A DNA stretch of 49,601 nt. It comes from Hirudo medicinalis. Its lineage: Eukaryota; Annelida; Clitellata; Hirudinida; Hirudinidae. Where the stretch lies: the NCBI GenBank assembly GCA_011800805.1, contig MPNW01000092.1, positions 143,958 through 193,558 on the forward strand. The letters run 5' to 3'. Both the position numbers and the translations under genes were made by a program. This document shows, piece after piece, positions 37,960 through 49,491 of this stretch (positions are counted from its first letter, which is position 1; each line of letters opens with the position of its first letter). Below the pieces are notes generated by a model that made no database searches, had not been told where the DNA came from, and was given only the letters and a program-made list of their open reading frames with translations.

Positions 37960-40900
37960 TCAAACTCTGAGTATCTCCAAGCAATTGTTGTAGCAGATAG
38001 CAATCCAATCAGGCTGAGTAGATGACCACTGGATTTGGTTGATCTCGCCTGCTGCAGTGTAGGCGAGGATTGGATCCTCAATAGCTCGAGGCATCTGCTG
38101 AATGTCCCAAATCAATGCTTGGTGGTCATCAGCTTTTCAATCAAATAATTTAAAATTTCAATATTTGAATCCTTATGAAGTCCCAGGAAGTCCAATAAAA
38201 TTAGTTATATAAGGCTTGAAGTAAAAGTCCAGCATGAATTCAACTAATAAACCAAAGGTAATCTAATATCTAATAACAGATAACTGGTAAAATATAATTA
38301 AGTTGACTTACCTGCAGTGCAAATATGACAGCTTGAGTGAGGTGCCCATGCTATGCCATTGACACAGGCTCTATGATTATTAAGTCTGGCCACAGGAGTA
38401 CAGGGAACCCTTACATCAAGGATAATCACCTAAAATGAGGGGTCACAGCTGAAGCTACCAGTTCTGCTTTAGTTAGTTCAAGTTAAAATAGCTTTAGAGG
38501 AAACTGTTATATTACTTCAAGGGCATCCATAGCCATTGTTGCAAGGTAATTTGGATCTTGTTTGTTCCATGCAAGTCTCAAAAGTGGCAAATGTTGTGAA
38601 TCTTCATAAATTATTGTAGAGTGCTCCAAGTGACGAAGATCAAACATTCTCACAGAGCCATCAGCCCCTTAAATAAATAAATAAATAACTTGTATGTTGA
38701 ATAAACATCATCGAATATAAGATTGGCCTTTTAAAAGCTTATGGCAAAAATTAATAAAATAAATGCTTGACAGTCTCCATAAAATGGCAAAACAATGACA
38801 GAAACAAAAGCAACCTCACCAACACTAGCAAACATATCTCTTCCTCCCCCTGCTCTGCTAAATGCAATATCATAAACCTCTTTATCATGAGCAATGAGCT
38901 GTGTTTTCACATGTCCTTGTACCACATTTGTTCGTCCTACAGCCTGGCCTGTCTAAAACAAACAAATCTGAAATTCCAACATTTATCTCATTGATTCACT
39001 ATCTAACTTCCATTTAGAGTTAATAACAATGCAGAAAACTCCCACAGATAATTATATGTGAACATGTTAATAATTTAAATACATCAAATAAATTTTAAGA
39101 TTGACCTCTTTCTTCAATTGGTAAGAAAACAATTCAAGTATCCAAATAAATTTACACAATAAACACAATATTGAAAGTTATGAAAGTTTCAATGTTCTTT
39201 TACAAAGCTTTGTCCAATTTTATAATGGTTTTGCTCTCATCAAAATCATTTAAAGCTTTTTGTAAATGTATGAGAAAAACTAAATTTGTATTTGTCATTG
39301 CAGCAAAATCAAATCCTAAATAGTGAAATATTAATTATAAGAGAACTAGTTCAACTTCAAATCAAGTTCTGAATATAGAATCAATCAGGGAAAATCTAGG
39401 CCAGGGATGGAAATATATATTTAGAGATGGTACCTTCCAAAGCATTGATACCTTAACATTTTTTTGGAGCAATTTTATTCAACTAAGCACCACATTAATA
39501 AACACCAAAGCAACACAAGAAACCAAATAAAATAACTCAATTGTCAGCCTTAAGGAAACTCACGCTTCTGCTATCAGACTGACCCTCCTTAACACGTCAC
39601 AAGTAGGCACCGTAAGAACAAAAGTAAACAAATGAACTACTTAAAGAATACCGCACAATGTATACAACTTGTAAGACTTTTTAAACAAAAGATAAAGAAT
39701 ATTGAAAGGACAAAATTGAAATTGATCTTTTATTATTATTGACGGAATTGAAAAGTATAATCTTGGACCATAACATTGAATAGAAAAGAGTTTGAAAGTA
39801 GATTTAGCAAATGAGGGACTATACTCATGTGTAGTACGAAGGAAGTGAGTAGGTTTATTGAAGTTATTACTGTCAGAAAAAAAAAAAACCTGTAAATATC
39901 ATGGGAAGGGCATTGTAATCCTAAGAAAACATAAAAAGTGCAATTTGTAAACTATAGATTTGAATGTTTAATAGATTATTATTACCAAAGTTGACTTAGT
40001 TGGAGATAAAAATGGTAACAAGAAAACAATCGAATAATACACTTTTGTAAAAGGTTTAACCTATCTAAATGAGAATGATAAGTAGAAACCCATACAATGT
40101 TACAATAAGTTAGATAGGAGTAAATAAGAGAAAAATACAACAGAAAAGCTATTTGAGTATTAATAAAAGGAGCAGATTCTTGAAATAATACCAATCTTTC
40201 TAGTTATCAAATTTTGAATATGAGAAATATGTTTTGACCAAGTTAAATGTTCATCCATCAAAATGCCAAGATACCAAGAAACATTTATGTCACGGTGGGT
40301 GTGCTACACCCATCCACGACACTTTCTCGTGATAGGTTTCACACGAGATATGTATAAATAGAAGGACCTGCAAAGCCAGATAGAGATTATTGTGAAATCG
40401 AAGAGAACTTCGTTGTTGATTTTTGTGTTAATAAAGGACTATTTTATATAAAATTGGGTGACTTAGTCGTTGAGTCGTTCTAAAGTTTGAATATCTAACG
40501 TTCCCGAGTCGTTAGATAAATGTTTAACGCTCTAAGAAGATAGAGACATGACAATTTAGCTTCTACTTCTAATTCATTAAGACTGTTTACATTGCTGATG
40601 AGAATGTTGGTGATAAATTAAGTCGTTCCAAGCTTAAGCTAAAATTCCACCATTTCAATCCTCTTTTATGAGATTTCATTGATTCTTAGAGTTTGGATTT
40701 CTTCCACCATAATTTTCCTTTCCGTGTTCCTCTGACTGACAAAGGAAAAGAAAAACTGCATTTTCTCTTCTTGAGTCAGAAAAACAATTTTCTTCCAGAA
40801 GATATAGCAATCTCTATAAAATGTTCATGATTGAAATGGACAAGGAGGTATTTTGAGGCACCATGAAGATGCTTCATCTTCTAATGCAGGAATAGACCAG

Positions 40901-43900
40901 AATATGGCTGAGGAGTTAGAGAAGGAATTAGAAATGTACATGAAGCAGAAACTCATGAGATTTTCATATGACCCTCTTGCCTTCTGGAAGGAGCATCAAA
41001 ATGAGCTGAGAGCCAAAGTTGGCAAGAATGTCTTTAAGCCCAGCTCCAAGTTCAAGTGAAACAGGTGAGAACATAAGCTTAAAATAGCAAAGTGCATTCA
41101 ATAAGAACAAAATCAAACTCTCGCCAAAGAATACAGCAACATTATTGTTTATTAAGCATAACTTAAAAGCAATGTTGACCAAGAGAAATATCCATATTAC
41201 CTCATTTCAACTCATTACCATCTGATTCAATGGCTTTATTCCAAATATTATGCCAATTTTGAAATGATGCGGAATAAATATTTGTATCGCAAATAAATGC
41301 ACTTTAAATTTCTTGGAGACCTTAATCAAGTGAATGACTTCATTCCGCTTTTTAGAATTTTAGAGTTCTTGTATCTTGCATTTATTTAGCCAATCTTTTG
41401 AGTATCTTATGAAGGTGAAGGCACTTTTTAATTGATCCACCATTTATAGTGCCCTGAGGGTGCTCCCTAATGGTACAGGCTGGGTTGCAAATACGACCCA
41501 TTATATTATATTGTCATTACTGTCGCATGCAGGAACGCAACCTGATGACTATCATTCGTTGTTGGTTCAATCAGTTTTTTTAAAATAATGATGGATTTAA
41601 GTAATTTTCAGCATTTTAGGGAAAACATTGAATTTTAAAACTAAAAACAAATCATATTTGAACAAGAAAAAACCATTATATTTAAAAGTTCTTTTCATAA
41701 TTGCAATATAATCTAAAAAAAAAATGTGGAAAAGTACAACTTAGTGTTCAACTTATTTTGCAAAAACACAAATTTTCTTTTTATATCATTTCCTTTAATA
41801 GGGAATAAACAGTATTTAATGTGTCTAAGAATAATGACAGGAGCACTCTTAAAAATTATTTAGGCTGACAATAATAATTCATAATGTACATACTTCTAAT
41901 CCCCAGATGGTACATGTTGTATCGATGCTTGACGTTCCAAGAAGATTTGGATCAACTTCATTCCAATCAAAGGAAGTTAAAGGTGCACAGAAATCAGAAT
42001 TTTTGTTCTGCAAAGACTCAACCATTTAAAAAGAATAAAATTTAGTCGCAAAACATTCCAAACATTGTTTAGGAGACATTCCAGTCGAGTATCTGAATCT
42101 CCCACCCTCCATACCCTGAGGTAATCTCCACTGGTAGCTAGCAAATCTGGACATGTTCCCTTCTGAAGCAAAAGTTTTAGCTTTCAACAATCTATTTGTA
42201 ATTTCTATTAAATTAAAGACATTAATATGGAACAAAATTACACATTTTGCATTGCTGTGAACTTAAATAGACCGAGAAACGTAGCTCACAGTGTCAGGAA
42301 TCCACATGATTTTAGTAGTTGGATAAGGATGATCAAAGGTATGTGGACAAATAAAATCAGAAGTTTCTTCATCCAGCGACACTATTTGAACCTGCAAATG
42401 TTATTGAAGCAAAAAATATCAGTAGATTTTTTTAAGATACCAATAGAATACAACTTATTCAATAAGTCCAATAATATATGTTTCAACATTTTTGGAATTT
42501 GGAGACTGAGAGATATTCAATGCTAAGCTTTTTCTTGGGTTGGGCACATGGGGCCTATATAAAAAATACGTGTCCACAGAAATTATACCAGTGGTGCAAC
42601 ACCTCATTTACTACTATTTATCTTATTACTACATTTATTTAAGTACTTCAGTACGCAAGCTGGCTTAAATTTTCTTTGTAGGGCAGCCTGGAGATTAAAA
42701 TTTTCAGGACTCAGCCACAGGCTTTTATTCAACTCCATTTGAATGGCAGCCGATAGTGATATGCAAGCCTGCTGCTGGCCTATTTTTCCGGCAACATCGC
42801 ATCTCTCAGCCAAGGAGTTGGCTCCGTTGTTTCTGTGGATAATTGACACTGGAGTGCAGTGGCTTCGGAAGATTTCTTCTCTCCAGGGCCATATTTAGAA
42901 ATTGCTTTTGGGGGGTTCAAATATTTTACTTTTAATTGTTCATGTTTTATTTACTTTACAAGCAAACAGTCAAGAATGTAATTTAAAAATAATAAGTATT
43001 TCCAAAGGAGCTAGCATTTAATGACAATGTACTTTTAAAAAGTTGTGGAAAAAAATTATAAATTATGCTACAAAATAATAAATATAACTTTACACTATAA
43101 CATATTGTTACAACCCTGGCACATAATTAAATAAAATAATTAATTAAAGAATTATTAAATTTATATTGCTACATTTAATTGACATATGATTCACTATTTC
43201 CTGATTCAAAGGTTTTAGATTGCGAGTTTTCTTTGTTGCAGAAAAAAATGGGGAAAAACAAGCACAACTACAACAAATTTTCAGGACTCTGCAATAGGCT
43301 TTTACTTCTACTCTATTTGGAAGGTCCAGTCATTTGCCTATGCAAGAATGTCTTTCCTGGGCATTTGGACATCTCTTTTTGCAAAGGTGTGAAAAGCCCT
43401 TGCACAAAAACTAAATCTTCCATGATCTTTTGCGATCATGCATGAGTTTGCTTTGAAAACTGCTGCTTTTGTGGCCTCAAATTACTTATCGAAGGACCTG
43501 ATTATGTTGCCACGTAAACCAACCATCGGCAATTGCACAAATGCCCTTGCCGAGCACATTATGCAGTGTGTCAGTTCTGCCACAGAACCTGCACTTGGTG
43601 TCTTCCACCTAACCCCGTCTCTGCAAATTGAACCTGGAGGGCAACTGGTCATACACTATCATGAAGGCAAGCCAGAGCGGGAGATCTTCCACACATTGTT
43701 CCAGGTAAGGGATCGATGTCCACTTACCCTATTGCGCTTGCTGCATTGCCCTCGTGACTCAGTCTTGATCCACATTTCACCTCCTTTCCTGGCTAATCAC
43801 AGTGGCTCTGAGTGATGAGCATCGCTTGGGACAATTTTGGGAGGTGGTTCCATCCAACAACATGACAGCCTGTCTGGATAGGACCTCTTACTTCCTTGAA

Positions 43901-46664
43901 TATCAGCATGGCTACTGATTTGTCGGTCTCATTCTGCTCTCAAAACTTCCTTCCAGATCTGAGCAGTAGCTTGTCTTTGCAAATCCTGCTGTCCACAGAG
44001 TTGGTGAGCATCCACTTATTTTGGAGAGCTTGTACCCTCCACAATGGACCTTAGTGTCAGTTGCAGACTTGTGCTCCCAATGTAGATGGCAACTGATGGC
44101 AGGGCTGGAGGAAGGCATAGCCATTTTTGTTTTTGTTTTGGTGTACCGATTAACTTTCCGCTCCAGATCATCGACCACTGACAAGCCAATCTTGCAGATG
44201 GTTAACAGCCCTGGAAGTAGCATGAACTGGAGCAGCCTCACTTTAAAGCTACAGAGGCGAGCTCCATGGTTAGCATAAAAACAACAAGCCATTTTCTGGC
44301 AAATTTGTTAAGCAGTGCTTGGCAGATCGCACCCCTTCCCCGATGCAAGAAGCAAATTTGAAACCATTTCATTATCAAGAAGGACTTTGGTGCAGCACAA
44401 AGATTTAATTAGTGACAAACTAACAGAACAGCTTTACTGTGAGTAAAGATTTTGTTTGGATTTCTTTGGCACTGGATGAAAGCACTGATAACCATGACAC
44501 TGCACAACTACATATCTTTGTTCATGGAATTGATGAAAATATCGTCATCACAGAGGAACTATTTGATTTGGAATCTATGAAAAATACTACCGTGGTCAGG
44601 GCTTGTTTGAATGTGTTATGGATTGTATGGAGAAAAGTGCCTTAACATGGAATAGAATGACAAGCATTACAGCAGATGGGGCCAGAGTATTTACTGGAAA
44701 AAATGTGGGTATGATTAAACTATTAGAGAACAAGTTCAAAGCATAACACCCAGACAGTAATATCTTGCCTTTTCATTGTATTTTGCATCAGGAAAGCCCT
44801 TGTAAAGCTGCACTGGACCTAAAGCATGTGGTGGATCCTATAGTGAGCGTGGACAATACAATCAGAGTAAGGGCACTCTACCACTGACAATTTAAATCTC
44901 TGCTTGAGGATGTGGAGGCAGAGTTTGGAGATGCGATTTACCACAACATTTTTCAGTAGTTGAGCCTGGGAAAAATGCTAAAACGGGGTTTGGGAATTAC
45001 AGAATGAAATCCACCTTTCTGGACATGGCTTTCATATGATTTTGTGACCAAAATGGGATGCAGAGATTCCATCTCATCGATTTTTCAGCTGATATGTTTG
45101 AGAAATTAAATGAATTTAATGTGACATTGTAATGGGGTTGTTTGTACATTAAATGTTTAGGCATATAGGATCATTTAAAACAAAACTAGTTCTATATGCA
45201 AAGGAAGCAGGTGAGGGCATGTTTTGTCTTTTCCCTTTATTAGGAAAACAGACAGTGCCTGCAAGTGTTTCTTCCAAGGAATCATTTGCTGAGTTTGGAG
45301 GAAGAGGTCACAAGAAGATTTCAGGACTTTAAGAAAATCTAGCCTGAATTCAAGGGTTATCCAGATCAAAAGATCAGATAAACAAAAAAAAAATATACAA
45401 AATTGACACAGTCAGATCACATGCTGAAAGAGATGTTTAATTCTGTGACATTGATAAAATTTTACAAGTCTCTATCTAGAAATTTGCTGGGAAAATGTTT
45501 TCTATTTTTGGGTCTATTTGTGAGTTGTTCTTGCATGATAATCAACAAAAATAAAAATAGATCCTCTCTGACATAAGCTTGCAGGCAGTGATGAGGATCT
45601 CAGCAGCCTCACTCCTGATTTCAAAAGAATTGTAAAAAATTGACATTAAAAGGTTACATTTGTCTCATTAAATTACTTGCTGGCTGATGTGTAATTTGAA
45701 TAAATAAATTTAATGAAACCTTTTCTTTACTTATTATTATGATGTAATTTACACTTTAGTCATGTAAAATGTAATGTTAACTAATGAATACCGTCAGTTA
45801 TAGAAGGTGTGGCCCTCTCAAAGTGCCCCAGCCAAAACAATTGCCCACCCACCATTTAAACAATAAGTAATAATATTAATAACACTAATTGATAAATTTA
45901 TGTAGTGTGGTCAGTGTGAGCATCAGCTCACATGTGCTGGGAATAGGAAAAAATGTATTTGAGTCAGTCTTGAAAAGGCAGAATGACTTGGATTTACTGA
46001 GATAAGTTGAATGAAATTGGCATGTGGATGTTGGTTTTGTCAGCAGGTTAAGGGACGTACCCAGACATCAAATCGCCAGCACATCAGTTCAAGAACACAC
46101 CCTTACAGAACTCTGGAATTCAAAGTTAACCATTCTGTTGAACACCAACCTAGTTTGGTGAAATGCTTCCCTTCAGTGAGCTATGATGATATAAAAGTAC
46201 TGAGCCTCTTAATGCAAATTTATAGCTGAGAAACCTAAGAAGGATGTTTTGCTCAATTGTATCAAAGGACAGGCTGAGCATTATCGGCCTGACACAACCA
46301 GTCCTTCACTGGCTGATGTTACACTGTTGATAGTAGTGCTGCTTCATCTGGATAACCTCGGCCACAAGCCGATTGGTGTATTTGGGTACTTGTCAACCAA
46401 GATAACCTATATTTGCTGATATTTGATTGAATGCAATTTAACAATTTGTGAAAATGTCTGCTTCAACATTTTTAAAATGTAAGAAGTGTTAATAAATAAA
46501 TGTTTAACCTTATTGTTATATTCTTCTATGAAACTTCCAAGAGCAAGCCTGAACCTCCGATCAGGTCTGACACTCCAATTCATGCTATACACAGTCCATG
46601 GAGCCTCATATTTATAAATTTCTTTGCGTTTCCCTGGTGGGGGTAGACCTGCGCCGTTGGACAT
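37960..46664 (-). CDS. DCAF7: DDB1- and CUL4-associated factor 7 (WDR68/HAN11), WD-repeat scaffold
   Basis: DCAF7/WDR68 is a seven-bladed beta-propeller that binds DYRK1/HIPK kinases and can serve as a CRL4 substrate adaptor. Coding exons, 5' to 3' on the minus strand: 46664-46509, 42391-42290, 42162-42064, 42007-41894, 38952-38820, 38667-38516, 38429-38312, 38132-37960 (TGA). They join in frame to 348 aa, against 342 in human. Landmarks are [20 protein letters not shown] (11-30), [88 protein letters not shown], and the end [14 protein letters not shown]. Identity to animal orthologues is very high. The N-terminal [10 protein letters not shown] is slightly longer than human MSLH. Intron 1 (4.1 kb) and intron 4 (2.9 kb) are filled with LINE, hAT and LTR relics. 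Confidence 0.97.
39413..39530 (+). mobile_element. hAT-type element, 5' end of copy d
   Basis: CAGGGATGGAAATATATATT then TAGAGATGGTACC is the best-preserved 5' end of the deletion-derivative hAT family in this window (compare 12743). The matching coding tail lies at 40853-41300 on the same strand. A LINE and a solo LTR lie between, so this may be one element split by insertions. Confidence 0.55.
39720..40665 (-). pseudogene. Non-LTR retrotransposon reverse transcriptase relic, split by a solo LTR
   Basis: On the minus strand just below the LTR it reads [16 protein letters not shown] then [13 protein letters not shown], and further down [18 protein letters not shown] with [17 protein letters not shown]. 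These are the thumb and connection segments of Jockey/CR1-like RTs ('LYYSLIYPYLxYCNIVWG'). Above the LTR (40559-40665) the frame continues in decayed form. It lies in DCAF7 intron 4. Confidence 0.8.
40288..40553 (+). mobile_element. Solo LTR of an LTR retrotransposon, with 5-bp target duplication
   Basis: The 266-base unit begins TGTCACGG and ends ACATGACA, with inverted TGTCA/TGACA tips. It is flanked on both sides by ATTTA (40283-40287 and 40554-40558), a 5-base target duplication. Inside are a TATA box (TATAAATA, 40353-40360) and a poly(A) signal (AATAAA, 40430-40435) in the correct order for a plus-strand LTR. No gag/pol is present, so internal LTR-LTR recombination has removed the body. 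It lies inside a LINE reverse transcriptase relic. Confidence 0.88.
40853..41300 (+). pseudogene. hAT transposase dimerisation-domain relic (copy d)
   Basis: A 68-codon open stretch includes [18 protein letters not shown], the hallmark of the hAT C-terminal dimerisation region ('DPLxFWKxHxxxLPxLAxLARxYL'). A frameshift then leads to AKLARM and SPAPSSS-like residues, and on to the 3' region shared with copies a-c. Only the C-terminal end is present. It lies in DCAF7 intron 4. Confidence 0.8.
41391..41545 (-). repeat. tRNA-derived SINE, copy F
   Basis: This reverse copy has CCAATCTTTTGAGTATCTTA, GGCACTTTTTAATTGATCCA then CCATTTATAGTGCCC, GGGTTGCAAATACGACCCAT, and the end CGCATGCAGGAACGCAACC. 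It is close to copy G. It lies in DCAF7 intron 4. Confidence 0.75.
42600..44285 (-). pseudogene. R2/NeSL-like non-LTR retrotransposon relic
   Basis: Reading down the minus strand: 44250-43915 has [32 protein letters not shown] then a serine-rich block, the post-RT thumb region of R2-like proteins. About 43770-43690 has [11 protein letters not shown]. About 43690-43490 has [11 protein letters not shown] and [20 protein letters not shown] then [15 protein letters not shown], the C-terminal CCHC block (R2-like 'C..C..TL.HVL..C..AL..GRYTWRHD.VL'). About 43440-43250 and 42850-42650 hold two diverged versions of the far C-terminus. It is full of stops and shifts, and the RT core is absent. It lies in DCAF7 intron 1. 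Confidence 0.75.
44290..45680 (+). pseudogene. hAT transposase relic, ZBED5/GTF2IRD2-like
   Basis: In order: [13 protein letters not shown] (about 44291-44330), [19 protein letters not shown] (about 44365-44425), then [20 protein letters not shown] (about 44443-44502, first catalytic Asp region), [52 protein letters not shown], and [19 protein letters not shown]. Later parts are more decayed. The order matches the hAT transposase domesticated as GTF2IRD2/ZBED5 in vertebrates. Here frameshifts and stops show an unselected relic. It sits back-to-back with the R2-like relic in DCAF7 intron 1. Confidence 0.85.
46010..46330 (-). pseudogene. L2/CR1-like LINE reverse transcriptase fragment
   Basis: On the minus strand it reads [20 protein letters not shown] then ALRGSV, corresponding to the RT block 'DLSAAFDTIDHxILLxRLxxxFGLRGxVLxWFxSYL'. 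Downstream it has a degraded GVPQGS-like block and stops. It lies in DCAF7 intron 1. Confidence 0.6.
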
Positions 46665-47357
46665 GACTTATAGTTGTTTTTGCCTTCGAACAAAACAAAA
46701 ATGCAATAGACTGAGGCACGAAAATCACAAGTCAAATCAAGTATTGCTTGTAACAGTGCCTTCTTAATCAATCAATGTTAGCAACTGTTAAGCTACTCAT
46801 TTACTTCAATATTGCATTAAAAAAACAAACGATAAAAATATTATTGTGATCGATCAATTGTTTTGTCAAAGCAGCGGGCCCTACAATTAACTTCACCTTA
46901 AGAAAACAAGCTTTAACAAAATTATTTCAAAACATCGAAGGTTTTCTACATATACATAACATAAAGTTCAGATATTATGTCAAATTAGCCTCCCGTCCAT
47001 TCTTGATAGTAGACTTTATTTACCTCCAATCAGCGATCATCAACTCAATATCAGCGACGAGTGGAATGCAATAAAATACAAACGACTAAATATTTTCGAT
47101 TTTTATCTTCACGTTTCTTCCAAAACTCTTTCCAATATGATGAAAATATTATTGATTTAGAAAGTAAGGTTTGATGGTTATAAGAAATCTTTTTATAATT
47201 CTTGTAAGAAGAATACTCTCTTGTCAATCCCTCATCCAACAATAAACCAAAGATTTTGTGCTACACAAAGAGATTAAAAATTTAAAGATGCGACAATAAC
47301 CCACTATTGCTTCTATGAGGCTACCTACATTAGGGGCCCGGTGTAGGTTACAACGCC
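46665..47357. other. Upstream flank of DCAF7, nothing recognised
   Basis: The DCAF7 promoter must lie here (minus strand). No TATA box or other clear element was identified. Short open frames on the minus strand show no family resemblance. Confidence 0.3.
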
Positions 47358-47695
47358 TAGAGGGGTAGGTTGCAACAGCACTGAAACTGGTTTGTTTATT
47401 TAACTGTTAACTATTTACTTTAGATTTTGTTTAGGTAATAAACAACACATTTTGATATAATTTTTAATTTTTGAAGCTGTTCGATTTGGTTTAATCAAAT
47501 TCAACTGTAATAAAAGGGAAAACATTAAATTTTAAAATTGAGAATATGCATTTCAAGCTTTCAAATTATAACCAAAAAATGAAAAGGGGAATGTTGTCTG
47601 CTTGCTGACTCGTTTAGTTCCACTTGTATTTATGGGCTAGGCATTTTTCGTTATTGTATCACATAGTGGAATTGGCTATGATTTTGCAGTAAAAG

Positions 47696-47917
47696 TTATT
47701 GCTCTGGGCCAAGCTCTTGGCTTCTGGTATTCGAAGAGAGAGTACTGGATTTCTCAAAATAAAACCTGAAAGCTTCACCAGCAATAGAGTTAGCAGACCA
47801 TTGATGAGGAAATTTCACATTAAATCTAGCAGCACACTGGTAGGCGAGAACTCGTGCATCTTTTGGCGACGGTCCATAGTACATATCACCAGCAGTTATT
47901 AAATATTTGACAATCAA
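47696..47917 (-). pseudogene. pogo/Tigger-like transposase N-terminal (CENP-B type helix-turn-helix) fragment
   Basis: The minus strand reads LAYQCAARFNVKFPHQWSAN then SIAGEAFRFYFEK and TLSSNTRSQELG. It parallels the second DNA-binding module of pogo-like transposases ('LAYEYAIKNNIKIPPSWxENxMAGxDWLxGFxKRHPxLSLRKPE'). The catalytic DDE domain was not found in the remaining sequence. The fragment lies inside the inverted-repeat-bounded element. Confidence 0.7.
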
Positions 47918-48120
47918 TTTTTTCAGAAAGTACGGCCGAAGCCAAAAAAATCACATTCGGTCGGACTCTAGGCTTAGTGTTTAACAGTGAATCTTTAAAT
48001 TTTGTGCGGTCTGTCTCAATTATCAAAAACTGGTGTTGCCGCTTAACTTAACAGATTATAGTCGTCCTTAAGGATTATCATCTTTTTCCAGGAACCACTT
48101 CTCCTTAACTTCTTAGTTTT

Positions 48121-48292
48121 TTTAGTCGATCTTTTGAGTGCCTTATGTATCCGAATGGGATGTGAAGGCACTTTTTAATTGATCTACCATTTATATAGCA
48201 TCCCTACCCGAGGGTGCTCCCTGGCGGTGCAGACTGGGTTGCGAACACGACACATTACGACTGTTGCTATTACGACCGCATGCAGGAACTTA
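48121..48292 (-). repeat. tRNA-derived SINE, copy G (best preserved)
   Basis: The reverse copy runs from CGATCTTTTGAGTGCCTTAT through AGGCACTTTTTAATTGATCT, ACCATTTATATAGCA, GAGGGTGCTCCCTGGCGGTG, GGGTTGCGAACACGACACAT and TACGACTGTTGC to CGCATGCAGGAAC. In the forward sense GTGTTCGCAACCC is a usable Pol III box B. It is inserted in the pogo-like element, next to a CR1-like end. Confidence 0.8.
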
Positions 48293-48294
48293 TT

Positions 48295-48905
48295 TAACAG
48301 TCTTCAAACTCAATGCAATCTTTAATTCTTCCACCGGACTCTAATGTTTGGGTCATAAGTTTGTTCCAGCTGTCAACAACCCTAGCGCTAAAGAATCTAC
48401 TACCAAAGCTCCCTGTTGGTCTCTTAAACAGCTTCTATTGATGTCACTTTGTTCTTGCATCTCTAGCTGTCTCAAAGAACTTTCCTGGGTCCAAATCTAC
48501 TCTGCCAGCGATTATTTTGTATGTGTCTGTGAAGTTCCCCTATTGCGCCTCTTTTCTAATGTAGTCATTGTTGTCCTTCTTAACCTCTCCTCATAGCTCA
48601 AATCTCTAAATCATCTTATCATTTTTGTAGCTCTTCTCTGCACTTTTTTTGGAGCTTCAATTTCCTTTTTGAGATATGGATTCCATACAGGTGCACAATA
48701 TTCTAGATGAGGTCTCACTAGTGACTTATATAGTATCAAGATAACATCTCTACTTATTATCTGGTTCTCCTAATCATTCCCAATATTCTATTAGCCTTTT
48801 TTGATGCTTTTGTGCATTGTCTGGACGACTTGCTGCTTTTGTGGACTATTATCCATAGAAACCTCTCTTTTTCAGGAGATCTTAGGCTCTTCTTAATGCT
48901 TAGGC
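48295..48905 (-). pseudogene. CR1-like LINE, C-terminal end
   Basis: On the minus strand: QCTKASKKANRILGMIRRT (about 48770-48830), LYKSLVRPHLEYCAPVWNPY then LKKEIEAPKKVQRRATKMIR (about 48620-48745), LSYEERLRR (about 48580-48610), GRVDLDPGKFFE, and FFSARVVDSWNKL (about 48350-48390). These are the familiar closing segments of CR1 ORF2. There are few stops, so it is younger than most LINE scraps here. It is 5'-truncated. Confidence 0.88.
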
Positions 48906-49450
48906 TGTTCCTTTAGTTGTAGTTGTTGCTTCTTTCTTTTCGAGGCGAGGTTAATTTAACGAACTGAACAACTTGGTTATGACAAGTAATTTTATTGTAA
49001 TGACTATTTAAAAATCATTTTAAAATAAAAATATTTTTATGCAAATATGCCGTATATGACCAATTTATTAGAAAAACGCTCAAGATTTTATATAAAATTG
49101 AACAGGGGTTGGTTGCAATGGTTGCAATATGTTTGTCATAAATTGTTTATGAAATTTAACTTGAAAATGCAAAGTTCAATTTATGACACTAATAAATATT
49201 AAATTAAATCGAAATAGTTCGCTAATTTGAAAAAAGTTACCAATACACAATTATTTACATTTTATTGCTGAAACAAAAAATCGTCTGCCAAAAACAAATT
49301 TTGAACTTCCGCCAAACAAATTAGTTTGCATAGACATAAAAACAATTCTGTACAAATTAGGCTAGCTTATTTTACGCTAAAATTTTATAGCGCTCATATG
49401 CTTGTGCTGCTGCAACCTACCCCTGTTGCATTTAACCACGGTCTCCCTAC

Positions 49451-49454
<4 letters not shown>

Positions 49455-49487
<33 letters not shown>

Positions 49488-49491
49488 TTGC
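49455..49491. repeat. (TTG/CTG)n microsatellite
   Basis: A mixed TTG/CTG trinucleotide array lies just outside the right end of the pogo-like element. On the minus strand it gives a chance polyglutamine frame. Confidence 0.85.

Larger units (their letters stand above)
47360..49425 (-). mobile_element. pogo-like DNA transposon with terminal inverted repeats and nested insertions
   Basis: The ends 47360-47381 and 49404-49425 are inverted repeats over 22 bases with two mismatches. The core is AGGGGTAGGTTGCA and the right end starts CAGGGGTAGG on its own strand. The left end is preceded by TA (47358-47359), the pogo/Tc1 target. A related GGGGTTGGTTGCAA lies at 49105-49118. Inside, on the minus strand, is the N-terminal part of a pogo-type transposase (47696-47917). 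A CR1-like LINE end and a SINE have inserted in the middle. The right flank is TT rather than TA. Confidence 0.65.

Noticed and set aside
43438..43815. 125-codon plus-strand open frame, possibly a novel gene
   Set aside because: The opposite strand carries recognisable R2-like C-terminal motifs (CRFCGR...TWQHNQVLR), so this frame is a shadow.
43912..44292. 126-codon minus-strand open frame as a host gene
   Set aside because: It contains [14 protein letters not shown] and other R2-like thumb residues and is part of the LINE relic.
44290..45680. A domesticated GTF2IRD2/ZBED5-like host gene
   Set aside because: Multiple frameshifts and stops with no splice sites that rescue them indicate an unselected transposon relic.
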